NCBI GenBank assembly: GCA_013146195.2
Contig: CM028377.1
Coordinates: forward strand, 167,069,824 to 167,133,823
Origin: Codonopsis lanceolata
Lineage: Eukaryota > Streptophyta > Magnoliopsida > Asterales > Campanulaceae
Length of the DNA stretch: 64,000 bases
Reading direction: 5' to 3'
The notes beneath the pieces were generated by a model. It did not search any database. It saw nothing but the letters and a program-made list of their open reading frames with translations, and was not told where the DNA came from. Below are positions 9,705-21,400 of this stretch, one piece after another (position 1 is the first letter of the stretch; every line of letters begins with the position of its first letter). Made by a program: the position numbers and the translations under genes.

Positions 9705-10213
9705 TCACCATGAACTCTTTTTCTTAGTACCATGATAGTACTCAAGATACCATTTCACAAACTTCTTCAACCCTATCTCCAAATTAGTGGTCGGATTATA
9801 CCCGAGCTCCTTTCTTACCAAACTAATATTCGTGTGGGTATACTCCACATCCCCATTTCGAGGCATCACCATGACCTTCCTCCTACCCTTCACCTTCAAC
9901 AACTTCTCCAATATACTCACAAGATTATCCACCCTCACTGGCAAAGTAATCCCCAAATGAATAAACTGAAACTGAGCATTGCCCTTCTTCTTCCCGTCAC
10001 TCCCAGTACTTTTCTTTGCAGTATCCAACGCCCCCAAACAACCCTTCACAATATCATCAATGTAGGTAAAATCTCTAGAAACTGTCCCATGATTCGTTAT
10101 CTGCTCTCTTTTCAGTATATCTTTAGTCAAAAAGAAATATGCCATATCGAGTCTTCCCCAAGGTCCATAAACAGAAAAGAATCGCAACCTGGTAATCGAT
10201 AAACCGTCATTAA
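9705..10213 (-). pseudogene. GAE: UDP-glucuronate 4-epimerase, C-terminal gene fragment
   Basis: In intact form this Golgi enzyme interconverts UDP-glucuronate and UDP-galacturonate for pectin synthesis. The minus-strand frame carries hallmarks of the plant GAE C-terminal third: LRFFSVYGPWGRLDMAYFF, RDFTYIDDIVKGCLGALDTA, PRNGDVEYTHTNIS and ELGYNPTTNLEIGLKKFVKW, ending at a stop at 9705. Homology continues a few residues upstream (GLSIT) to about 10213 and then stops. Plant GAE proteins are about 430 residues, so roughly 60% is missing, including the NAD-binding N-terminus and catalytic site. A short in-frame deletion lies before NHGTVSRDF. The frame is otherwise open, suggesting a fairly recent capture or truncation. 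It is the only host-gene sequence recognised in the window. Confidence 0.85.
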
Positions 10214-10599
10214 TTAATAGATAGCTTTTTTCTTACTTATGAAACTAACAAATAGAGGCCTAAATAGTTGAAGTTTGAGTAATTACATGTTAAACAGCAA
10301 ATGTGTTCTTGCAATCAGCTTTAGGTTGTTGGTATGGTTGAAATGCTCTATTATATCGTGCAATTAAAAGTATTCGTTAAGTATGAACAAAACTTGACTA
10401 TGTACCTATAAAAAAAAGAAGCATAACTTCATTATTATGGAAAAAGAGGTTACACGTGACATTGGATAGAATGCTTAATTGGATTTGTAGGATTAGTCTC
10501 TCTAAACTTCCAATATTAGGTGCCGATGGATTCTTGATTGGATTAATATGATCGGGTACTAAAGAAGTATTAGTTTATAAGATGAGCACGTGAAAGTTG
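10214..10599. other. Spacer, no gene seen
   Basis: A/T-rich sequence between the epimerase fragment and the Sirevirus insertion. Before the insertion it was contiguous with 36021-36773, because the element's target duplication joins them. Confidence 0.5.
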
Positions 10600-10604
10600 A
10601 GTTC
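10600..10604. other. Target-site duplication AGTTC, left copy
   Basis: AGTTC directly precedes the left LTR edge (TGTGGGTCCC on the plus strand). The identical pentamer follows the right edge at 36016-36020. Confidence 0.9.
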
Positions 10605-11264
10605 TGTGGGTCCCAACGGGCACAATAATAAGCTAGAGGGGGGGGTTGAATAACTTATTATACACTTAAACACTTTTTAGGATAGTTCTTTGAAAAGTAC
10701 TTACAATCTATTGAAAAGATTGAAGTAGCGGAAGTCTATCAAAGAAGCTGGTTCAGGTCAGCCGATGAGGACTACCGGTAGACCTTTAATAGGTTACTTA
10801 AGATTTGCTGTAAAGGATAATGATAAATAAAGTAATAAGCAGTTCAGTAAGTAGACAGACATAAAAGGAATTAACACAAGTATTTTGGGATGGTTCACAC
10901 TATAAATAGTGCTACGTCCACCACCAAGGCAGTCAACCTTGGATTTAAATAGTGCACTATGTTTTCCACTAGATCTATTACATTGAATATTCCCAATGGA
11001 TCGTGTACAAAATATTGACTTGTGCTTGGGGGTTAAGGAATTAAATATCTGTGTAATCATGATATTTAATTCGTGCAGAAGAATAGCTTTGAATGAAAAC
11101 AACAAGAAGTACAAAAATAAATGTTGATGGACAGCTTCTTGTTGTTGACGAGGACTTCTTGATTTGTTAAGGATCTCTTGAATGCACTGAGTATTAAGAC
11201 TTTGAGTTGTTGTGAATTTTCAGAGCAATTTTTCTCATCTGTTTCTTCAATCTTTAATGGCAGC
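10605..11264 (-). repeat. Sirevirus 3' LTR, distal part (R-U5)
   Basis: This matches the 5' LTR from its end TGTGGGTCCC (plus strand) up to the bases next to the TATA box. It is interrupted at 11264 by the gag-only Gypsy element and resumes at 22832. Together the two pieces make about 1268 bp, against 1244 bp for the 5' LTR. Confidence 0.9.
11260..11264. other. Target-site duplication GCAGC of the gag-only Gypsy element, left
   Basis: GCAGC directly precedes TGTAAGACCCCG and is repeated at 22827-22831. The uninterrupted 5' LTR has a single GGCAGC at the homologous site near 35428. Confidence 0.92.
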
Positions 11265-14200
11265 TGTAAGACCCCGATTCCTGGTAGCTTGAATTGCGTA
11301 TAATGCTTGCATTTCTTCTTTGGTTGATTGCTCGTTGGGTTTGTGAGAGAGTCTAGATGTGTATGAGAGATCACATTAAGACCAAAATACTTTTAAGACA
11401 TGCCGTATAGTTGTGGACTTGCTAAAGTCACAAGTCGTAACTCGACGATAGTCAAAATGCGACGCGATTGAGAATTCGCTTGCGTTTCGTGTTCTTGACC
11501 TCGTTTTGGTCCTGGATCTTTACATGATGATTAAATAACATGTTTAGATGCATTAGAAATCTATCTGGATGTATTCCTTAAGTCTCGTGAAGTTTTGACG
11601 CTTCGAGGATAGCAATTCTCCTTATCGCGTAGTTTGAGATTGAACCGTGTGAGCGTCTCGTCTTTCGGGAGTTCTTTTCTCCTATCTGTTGTTCATCATC
11701 TGAGTGACATTCAGGCCTATTCTATAGCCCTTTGAAGTGTTTATAACCATGTTTATAAAATTTACATGTGGTCACGACGTTCAAAGTATAGTCGTCGTCA
11801 TATGTTTGATTTCGCGAGTCGCGTTTTGTTAACGTATCGCTTTTCGTATTTTCCTTACACTTAGTTTTGGTGTAACCTTGGGTATGTGTCTGGTACCTTT
11901 TATTAGTCTTTTAACATGTTTTAAAACAAGTATGTATGCTTGTTCGTTCGTTGTTTCAATTGTTGGGTTGTCCTACGTAGTTTCGTCCGTTGTACAGCAG
12001 TTACGGACCGATTTTGGTACACGGCTGAATTGTTTTGATCGAGGAACCCCCGAGAAAATTTTTGTTTGGTTTGATATTTTTAAGGCTTTTACTTAAGACA
12101 TTTACAGAGTGGCAGGAGAAGAAATCGTGTTGTTTCATCAAATGGTGTTCAAACTGGAGCCGTCGCAAGTTGGCGCCGCTTGTAGCAGACAGTAGCAGCA
12201 CATTTTCTTGATTATTTTTGTTGTGAAATATCCATCCTACCCCTAACTAAACCCCTCCTAACACCCATACTTAGTCCTAGTGATGTCTTAACATGTGAGG
12301 GGAGTTAATTAAGGTTTGATTAGTGGGTTTAATTAAGGAGGAACCCCCACAACATTTAGACACATCACCCACTTATTCCCTAACCCTTTTAGACCACAAA
12401 CACCAAGTCTAACCTCTCATATTCAGCCATTGACTTCAAAAAACGGGATAGAGCTTCTTGAGAGCTAGAGAGAGAGTCTTCTAGGGTTCTTGAAGGTCCA
12501 TCCATGGATTCCAAAGCTTGAGAGCTTCATTTCCCAAACCAAGCCATGGAATTGAAGAGGAGGTTGAGGAGAACAAATCCCACCGATTGGAATTCTGAAT
12601 TTGTGGCTTGAAGGAGCTGATTTGAGGTAAGTTACTACTCCTATTTCTCTTTGTTTTTGCCCCATTGACCCTAGGGAAAACAATCATTGTGATATGTGAG
12701 GTCAATGGGTGCATTTAGGGATTTTCTAGAGATGCCATGAACCCTAGATTTCTAAATAGAGATTTTGCTTGGATGAACCTACTTGGGACCTTGATTAGCA
12801 TGTTATTAATGTGTAGAGTAGCCTATTCATCCTTGTTATGTGATTTATTCATGTGTTGTGGGCATGATTGGTGAAATTACTTGGAAGGGTATATGCGCAA
12901 ATGATGAATTGGCTTGGATGAATATGATTAAAACCTTGATTAGTATAATATACATGAGTAGTATAGTATATTAATCCATTTTATGTGATTTGTTCATGTT
13001 TGGTAGGCATGATTGGTGAGGTGACCTAAATGGGTTTATGCACAAAAATGTGAAATTGCCCTATGTTGCCTTGTTAAGTGTTTTGTTGGGATTATGTGGG
13101 TTTAATGAACTTGGGAATATGGTGATTGATGTTAGTTATGAACATGAGGAGGGTATTGTAGCCCAAGCTTCTATGTCCTAATTTTTGGAAAGTGTACATT
13201 AGACTCAATGGAGTCATTATAAGTTTGATAACGTGCTTAACGAACTTGGGTTGAAATCCTACAACGATTGGATTTTGTTTGACTAATGTTGTGAAATGCA
13301 TAGTCTCCAAACTTTAAATGAAATTATGATTATGATGAACTTTATGTATTTTTAGGCTTGGGAATCAAGCCCGAATGAATATTGGGATTTTGTTGTACAC
13401 TTTAATGAAATATTAAAGTGTGAATTTATGAAACACATAAAGAATGAAATATAGTATTAAGACTCAACGGAGTCGTTATAAGGCCAATAAAATGATAATG
13501 AGCCTTGGGTTGAAACCCTACAATGTTTGGGTTTTGTTTGGTTATGATTGTGCACACCGGGTTTTTGGTTTTGTGTCCAATTGAGACATTCATGTTATGA
13601 AGACTTATTAGAAATATATTTTGAGCATGCTTGTTAGAGCACGGGACATTAGAGACCAACGTATGGTCACGAGTATAATTAAGAGAAGATTAAGAAAGAA
13701 TCATCTCCTTAAGGATTTTGGTCGCGTGCATATGAAAACACTTGTGAGAAAATGACTACAGAGTAGTCATGAGGTTCTTGAGTATGGTGTTAGTGATGTC
13801 GATCATATACGACGATTAGGACTATGATTGAGTCCGGTATACTTAAAATAAAGACTAAAATATTAAGTATTGAATTGTGGATATTCTTAGACTAACGTAG
13901 TAGTCTTTGGTTTGATTTTGAGTTGAGGATTGATGTAGACCTCACATTATGATTTATTAAGCTTATATGCTATCTTTGATTTGGGTGATGACTTGAGGAA
14001 TAATGAGTACCTCAATATGTGGTTCTTGAACTAAACTTGTCACTTGTAAGTTAGTTGAACATGTTGATCATATGCAAATATATGCATTGTTCATGAGATT
14101 TTGTAGAGCATTATGTTCTACTTGTTTATATGCAAATATGTGCATGGTTTATGAGATGTTGTAGAGCATTATGTCCTACATGATTTAATGAGCCCGATAT

Positions 14201-15594
14201 TAATGAACTTGGTCTCATTGGTTTATGCAAGTAAATATCTACTTGATCATTTTGGTTTAAGTCCAGCTGGCGGGTTTGGTCGTAGTGTCGGCAATGGGAC
14301 GATTCATAGTCTTTGGAAACAATCGCTATGAATCGTTGCATTGGTTCCCTTTCTCCTCACTATTTGGCCAATAGTGGGATGTGGTCTCGAGATAGAGCCA
14401 TCTAGCCTAATTTCGAGCTCCCATTTCTCATCCGGGGATTGGATGAATGTAACGAGTACTCATTAAAGGAAAACTGATGAGTTGTGATTATTTGGGGAAT
14501 GAACCCAAGGTATGATTGGTTGGGTGTTGAACCCGGATTTTGGTTTGAGGATGAATCCCATGGTAAGTTTGGTTGGGTGTTGGACCCGGATTTTGGTTGT
14601 AACGATTCGATTTACGTTTCTTGTTACACATATTTAATTATGAGCATTTATATGAAAGATATTATGCTACATGATTTATGTGAGTTTTGTGCTTTGAAAA
14701 TTAAGTACATGTTTCTTGTTGGTATACTAGTATGATACCATGATTTTATATATGCTTGTGCATTATGCCATGCCATGACATAATATGCCATACGCTTGCA
14801 TTTAGTAACTTCGGGTCATTATGACTCACTCGTGTGGTTGTTTTCCCTAGTGTGTGCAGTGATCCCGTTAGTACGCGCGGCGACTTGGATAGCGATTTCT
14901 AGCAGGTGGTCTTCCAAGCAATAAGCTTGGAGATATTATTATTATTATTGTATTTGTTTGTGAGACACGGATGTAAAGTTACATAGACTTTACTGGGTAG
15001 TTTATGTTAGTATTTTATTGTTATGTATTTGGGAGTCGGCTAATATAGCCGAGTTGTTGTATCTTTTAGAAGTTGTTTCCGTTGTCATTTCGAGCAAGTG
15101 TGGCTCGTTTATTCTAGTACTGAGTTATTGTTGTTTCTATCTCCGAAAGCTTTAGTCGTGAGATCTTGGTTGGTGGTTTAGTATTTGAAATAATATTGTT
15201 GTAGTTGAATTGTCCCTCCGGCATGTTATAGCCGTTGAGTGGTTGTTTATCAGGTTGGGACTTTGTTGGTTTGCCGGCCTTTAGATGCCGATGGTTTGTT
15301 GCGCGTGTCTAATGTTGCGTCACGTGCGTCGAATTTTTGGGCCGAGAGATTTACTATCTCTTTGGTTGTTTTTATTTTGGAGCTTGTTAGCTCGGGTCCC
15401 ATTTTGTTTTTGCTTCCGCAGGTTTTAGTTTTTATTATTCCGTAACGCCGTTATGGCTTTGTCTTCCTGTCTCGAGCTTGTTGGCTCATCTTTTGACTCG
15501 CACCATTATGCTTAGTAGGTGCTTGTCTGTCTCTTAGCTTGTCCTGACGGCACGACCTTGGGATCTCGTCTTGGGATCCGGTCGGGTCGTCACA
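11265..15594 (+). repeat. 5' LTR of the gag-only Gypsy element (4330 bp)
   Basis: It begins TGTAAGACCCCG and ends GGGTCGTCACA just before the primer site. It contains no credible gene. A related block is repeated internally: GACTCAAYGGAGTC followed by TTGGGTTGAAAYCCTACAA, at about 13200-13290 and 13460-13540. Small hairpins lie at 13202-13215, 13461-13474, 13752-13770 and 13889-13906. Confidence 0.92.
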
Positions 15595-15596
15595 GT

Positions 15597-15608
15597 TGGT
15601 ATCAGAGC
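15597..15608 (+). promoter_or_regulatory. Primer-binding site (tRNA-Met type)
   Basis: TGGTATCAGAGC lies two bases after the LTR end. It is the standard complement of the initiator tRNA-Met 3' end used by many plant Copia and chromovirus elements. It is not a tRNA gene. Confidence 0.9.
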
Positions 15609-15705
15609 TATTGGTTAGCTATTTCGCCAGGATAGGTTCCTTGGCCTAGTTGGGTTGGGTTTATTGTTGAGATTTTTAACGTCGAGTGTTCCTTGTAGGT
15701 ATATT

Positions 15706-16698
15706 ATGTCAGGAGCTTGGCGTGGAGCTAGTTCCAGCAGACCTCGTTCGAGTACCGCTCGTGGTAATGAGAGAGGGGAAAACGTTAATGATCCGCGTGT
15801 GACTCCTCAACAAATGTTTAGAGGGGAAGACAATTCCTCTATACTTGGGAGGTTCTTGAGGTTGAAACCTGAGAGCTTCGTTGGAGAGCCCGATGCTTCT
15901 AAAGCAGAACATTGGTTAGAAAGCATGGAGAAGATCTTTGCAGTTATGGGTTGTACGTCAGAAGAGATGGTGACCCTAGCAGTGTTTAAGTTGAGTGGTG
16001 CGGCTGACCATTGGTGGCATGTGTTACGAGATAGTTGGAGACACCATGGAGTGCCTCAAGTGTGGGAAAACTTCATAATGGAGTTTAGGGCACAGTTTAT
16101 TCCGGCAGTAGTTCGGGAAAGAAGAGAAATGGAATTCATTGCACTAGAACAAGGAGATATGACTGTGGCCCAGTATTCAGCGAAGTTCACAGAGTTGGCT
16201 CGTTATTGTGGTTACTTAGTACCAGATGAGGCTAAGAAGACCCATCGGTTTGTAAAAGGCCTAAGGATGAAGTATCGTAGGCTGCTTATCCCATTACAGC
16301 TCACGGAGTACCGAGATGCTGTGAATCGTGCTTATGCGATGGAGTTGGACATCGAGGAGTATGCTCAAAAGAGAACCTCGAGGGCTATTAAGAGTGATGA
16401 TAATATTGGAGAGCAAGTAGCACCTCAGAAAGTTAGTCAAGGAATCGCACGTACTGGTAGACGGAGTGATGTTCCTACCTCTAGTCGGAGACGACGAGGC
16501 GGCGAGTTGATATGTAATTTTTGTATGAGAACGGGACACGCCGAGAATAGATGTTGGGGTAAAGCAGGAAAGTGCTTTGCTTGTGGCGGCGATCATGTTC
16601 GTAAAGATTGCCCAAGGATGAGAGTTAATCGATCTGGGAGTGCTAGCCAACAATCTTGTGGCTCCAAGAGAGATGGTGATGGTCGACCTAGAGTTTGA
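15706..16698 (+). CDS. Gag nucleocapsid protein of the gag-only Gypsy element
   Basis: An intact 330-residue Gag that would form the RNA-packaging particle in the cytoplasm. I chose the ATG at 15706 (MSGAWRGASSSRPRSS) because an upstream in-frame ATG at 15655 adds only 17 residues that look like leader. A Retrotrans_gag-type domain spans about residues 68-175 (AEHWLESMEKIF through ARYCGYLVPDEAKKTHRFVKG). Two zinc knuckles follow: CNFCMRTGHAENRC (from residue 270; CX2CX4HX4C) and CFACGGDHVRKDC (from residue 290), the second one residue short (CX2CX3HX4C). The basic C-terminus ends at TGA 16696-16698 with no protease or RT in any frame after it. An open frame inside an element lacking pol suggests recent mobilisation by a helper. 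Confidence 0.88.
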   Translation: MSGAWRGASSSRPRSSTARGNERGENVNDPRVTPQQMFRGEDNSSILGRFLRLKPESFVGEPDASKAEHWLESMEKIFAVMGCTSEEMVTLAVFKLSGAADHWWHVLRDSWRHHGVPQVWENFIMEFRAQFIPAVVRERREMEFIALEQGDMTVAQYSAKFTELARYCGYLVPDEAKKTHRFVKGLRMKYRRLLIPLQLTEYRDAVNRAYAMELDIEEYAQKRTSRAIKSDDNIGEQVAPQKVSQGIARTGRRSDVPTSSRRRRGGELICNFCMRTGHAENRCWGKAGKCFACGGDHVRKDCPRMRVNRSGSASQQSCGSKRDGDGRPRV

Positions 16699-18459
16699 GG
16701 TCGTGTGTGCGTGGCGGTTGGCCATTGCGGAGTTTTGAAACCTATCCGAATAGGAAGGTATGTTCTCGTATATATATTATACCGTTACTACTATTATTGT
16801 TATTATGAGTACACGTCTTATCGGTAGCTCATGTGCATTCATACATACATTACATGGTGTATTGCATATTATTGGTTTATTGCTTGATTGGGGATAAAGC
16901 CCCAATGTGGTGTTGGTATGTGATATTGTTTGATTTGTGAATTACCGGTAGGTAATCACACATGGTTTGTGGATTCTTGTGTAGTCTATGTATATATAGG
17001 ACTATACTATATATAAAGAGCATTGGGGATGAATTTATGTTACGACGATAGTAATCAATGGTATTATGGGGTTGCAGTTTTGTAGGCCTATATTAAGAGC
17101 CGGGGTATGAATATATGTATATATATATGAAGCATGAATTGTATGATGATACTTACTAGTTTGATATGATACTTGCATACTCTATGGAGATATGTTAAGG
17201 TGATGAATAATATACATCTATAATATTGTTTATGATTATTATGCGAGTAGGATACACTCGATAAGTGCGAAAGTTAAGTGTTGCGATTTATGGGTTGATT
17301 TTAGTGCGTGAACAAGTATGATGTTTCACCGCAATTTTGTTGAAGTGTTGATGTTTAGGAGACGCTTAGAATTTACGCTGGTTGTAGACTTGGTCTAGAA
17401 TTTAAGAAAGGTTGGAATTGTGAAGTATAGACGTTACGACTACTAGTAGCCGCGTCGGTACGTGGTGACTTCTAGTGAGTTTTCTTTGTTATGTGTACTA
17501 GGTACACGAGTTTTGTGGTAAATATGATTGTTGTTTGCCAAGGTAATAGACCTTGTTACTTGACTTGATTTCATTCAGTTATGTGCATTAGTTGTAGGGA
17601 ACACCTACTTGATGCATCTACATTGTAGTATATTAAATTCTCATTTCATAATTATTATCTCCTGCTCATTCATTTCATTAGCATAGGAGACTGTTAAAGG
17701 ATGCTTAAGATTTTCTCATAACCCTTCGCATCCTTGCAACGAAAGCTTTTGAAATCCAATTTAGCCGGTACCCTAAATTGGTGATCAAAAGAGGTTCGTT
17801 GGTGGACTAGGATTGGTAGTGAGTAGGTTAGACATTGACTAAACCTCTTACCAAATGGAATGGACAGAAATGGAAAGAATTTTCAAAACATTTCATTATT
17901 GTGCTCTTATGTGTTCTTACCCGCGATACGGAGATCGCGAGTATGATTTACATGGCTTGAAATGTCGAATGATTGCCTCTAATTTGGTTGAGAATTGCTC
18001 TATAAGCAATTATTACTTCTTGTAACTTAAGATCTTTTATGTGCGAATTTCATGGTGTGCCCCGAGACAAATAGTTTCGGTAGTTGAATGTTTATGGTAT
18101 GCTTGAACTTGTTTTCATGTTAAACTTTGGGGTTGTGTACAAGATTGGTTAGTGTTGTTCGTATGTGTTTTCGCGACTCGAATATGAGTCATATTATTTC
18201 CAATCTGAAGAGTTTAGTGTTGTTGTGCCTATTGAGAGGTCCTGAAACCTGAGTCCGGATCACGGTAGTTTGATCCTCATATACTTGGTTTGGTTATTGT
18301 GATGGTAGACTCGGAGATTGAGTCTAGGTTTATGGTTTTGAGCATCGAGTGTTCACTCGGGATTGTGAGACACCGTAGTGGTGTCTGGGTATTCCATGTT
18401 GAGGTGATGACCTAGCATTGGTTTGAGATACGGTTTAGAATTCGAGACTAATTCTTTTT
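16699..18459 (+). other. Non-coding internal region of the gag-only element
   Basis: About 1.76 kb without a usable reading frame on either strand and without recognisable pol remnants. Pol appears to have been replaced or lost, not decayed in place. Confidence 0.7.
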
Positions 18460-18472
18460 AAAGGGGAGAGGA
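18460..18472 (+). promoter_or_regulatory. Polypurine tract of the gag-only element
   Basis: AAAGGGGAGAGGA directly precedes the 3' LTR start TGTAAGACC. Confidence 0.85.
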
Positions 18473-21400
18473 TGTAAGACCCCGATTCCTGGTAGCTTGA
18501 ATTGCGTATAATGCTTGCATTTCTTCTTTGGTTGATTGCTCGTTGGGTTTGTGAGAGAGTCTAGATGTGTATGAGAGATCACATTAAGACCAAAATACTT
18601 TTAAGACATGCCATATAGTTGTGGACTTGCTAAAGTCACAAGTCGTAACTCGACGATAGTCGAAATGCGACGCGATTGAGAATTCGCTATGCTTTCGTGT
18701 TCTCGACCTCGTTTTGGTCCTGGATCTTTACATGATGATTAAATAACATGTTTAGATGCATTAGACATCTAGTTGGATGTATTCCTTAAGTCTCGTGAAG
18801 TTTTGACGCTTCGAGGATAGCAATTCTCCTTATCGCGTAGTTTGAGATTGAACCGTGTGAGCGTCTCGTCTTTCGGGAGTTCTTTTCTCCTATCTGTTGT
18901 TCATCATCTGAGTGACATTCAGGCCTATTCTATAGCCCTTTGAAGTGTTTATAATCATGTTTATAAAGTTTACATGTGGTCACGACGTTCAAAGTATAGT
19001 CGTCGTCATATGTTTGATTTCGCGAGTCGCGTTTTGTTAACGTATCGCTTTTCGTATTTTCCTTACACTTAGTTTTGGTGTAACCTTGGGTATGTGTTTG
19101 GTACCTTTTATTAGTCTTTTAACATGTTTTAAAACAAGTATGTATGCTTGTTCGTTCGTTGTTTCAATCGTTGGGTTGTCCTGCGTAGTTTCGTCCGTTG
19201 TACAGCAGTTACGGACCGATTTCGGTACACGGCTGAATTGTTTTGATCGAGGAACCCCCGAGAAAATTTTTGTTTGGTTTGGGATTTTTAAGGCTTTTAC
19301 TTAAGACATTTACAGAGTGGCAGGAGAAGAAATCGTGTCGCTTTGTCGAACGGTGTTCAAACCGAGCCGCCGCAAGTTGGACGCTACAAGATCGTAGCGC
19401 ATACTGTAGCAGTACGAGTAGCAGCACATTTTCTTGATTTTTTTGTTGTGAAATATCCATCCTACCCCTAACTAAACCCCTCCTAACACCCATACTTAGT
19501 CCTAGTGATGTCTTAACATGTGAGGGGAGTTAATTAAGGTTTGATTAGTGGGTTTAATTAAGGAGGAACCCCCACAACATTTAGACACATCACCCACTTA
19601 TTCCCTAACCCTTTTAGACCACAAACACCAAGTCTAACCTCTCATATTCAGCCATTGACTTCAAAAAACGGGATAGAGCTTCTTGAGAGCTAGAGAGAGA
19701 GTCTTCTAGGGTTCTTGAAGGTCCATCCATGGATTCCAAAGCTTGAGAGCTTCATTTCCCAAACCAAGCCATGGAATTGAAGAGGAGGTTGAGGAGAACA
19801 AATCCCACCGATTGGAATTCCGAATTTGTGGCTTGAAGGAGCTGATTTGAGGTAAGTTACTACTCCTATTTCTCTTTGTTTTTGCCCCATTGACCCTAGG
19901 GAAAACAACCATTGTGCTATGTGAGGTCAATGGGTGCATTTAGGGCTTTTCTAGAGATGCCATGAACCCTAGATTTCTAAATAGAGATTTTGCTTGGATG
20001 AACCTACTTGGGACCTTGATTAGCATGTTATTAATGTGTAGAGTAGCCTATTCATCCTTGTTATGTGATTTATTCATGTGTTGTGAGCATGATTGGTGAA
20101 GTTACTTGGAAGGGTATATGCCCAAATGATGAATTGGCTTGGATGAATATGATTAAAACCTTGATTAGTATAATATACATGAGTAGTATAGTATATTAAT
20201 CCATTTTATGTGATTTGTTCATGTTTGGTAGGCATGATTGGTGAGGTGACCTAAATGGGTTTATGCACAAAAATGTGAAATTGCCCTATGTTGCCTTGTT
20301 AAGTGTTTTGTTGGGATTATGTGGGTTTAATGAACTTGGGAATATGGTGATTGATGTTAGTTATGAACATGGGGAGGGTATTGTAGCCCAAGCTTCTATG
20401 TCCTAATTTTTGGAAAGTGTACATTAGACTCAACGGAGTCATTATAAGTTTGATAACGTGCTTAACGAACTTGGGTTGAAATCCTACAACGATTGGATTT
20501 CGTTTGACTAATGTTGTGAACTGCATAGTCTCCAAACTTTAAATGGAATTATGATTATGAGGAACTTTATGTATTTTTAGGCTTGGGAATCAAGCCCGAA
20601 TGAATATTGGGATTTTGTTGTACACTTTAATGAAATATTAAAGTGTGAATTTATGAAACACATAAAGAATGAAATGTAGTATTAAGACTCAACGGAGTCG
20701 TTATAAGGCCAATAAAATGATAATGAGTCTTGGGTTGAAACCCTACAATATTTGGGTTTTGTTTGGTTATGATTGTGCACACCGGATTTTTGGGTTTGTG
20801 TCCAATTGAGACATTCATGTTATGGAGACTTATTAGAAATATATTTTGAGCATGCTTGTTAGAGCACGGGACATTAGAGACCAACGTATGGTCACGAGTA
20901 TAATTAAGAGAAGATTAAGAAAGAATCATCTCCTTAAAGATTTTGGTCGCGTGCATATGAAAGCACTTGTGAGAAAATGACTACAGAGTAGTCATGAGGT
21001 TCTTGAGTATGGTGTTAGTGATGTCGATCATATACGACGATTAGGACTATGATTGAGTCCGGTATACTTAAAATAAAGACTAAAATATTAAGTATTGAAT
21101 TGTGGATATTCTTAGACTAACGTAGTAGTCTTTGGTTTGATTTTGAGTTGAGGATTATTGTAGACCTCACATTATGATTTATTAAGCTTATATGCTATCT
21201 TTGATTTGGGTGATGACTTGAGGAATAATGAGTACCTCAATATGTGGTTCTTGAACTAAACTTGTAACTTGTAAGTTAGTTGAACATGTTGATCATATGC
21301 AAATATATGCATTGTTCATGAGATTTCGTAGAGCATTATGTCCTACTTGTTTATATGCAAATATGTGCATGGTTTATGAGATGTTGTAGAGCATTATGTC

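Noticed and set aside
15597..15608. Possible tRNA-Met fragment
   Set aside because: Only the 12-base primer site is present, in the expected place after an LTR; there is no cloverleaf.
16294..16725. 143-residue minus-strand frame opposite gag
   Set aside because: Shadow of the zinc-knuckle end of gag; no family resemblance.
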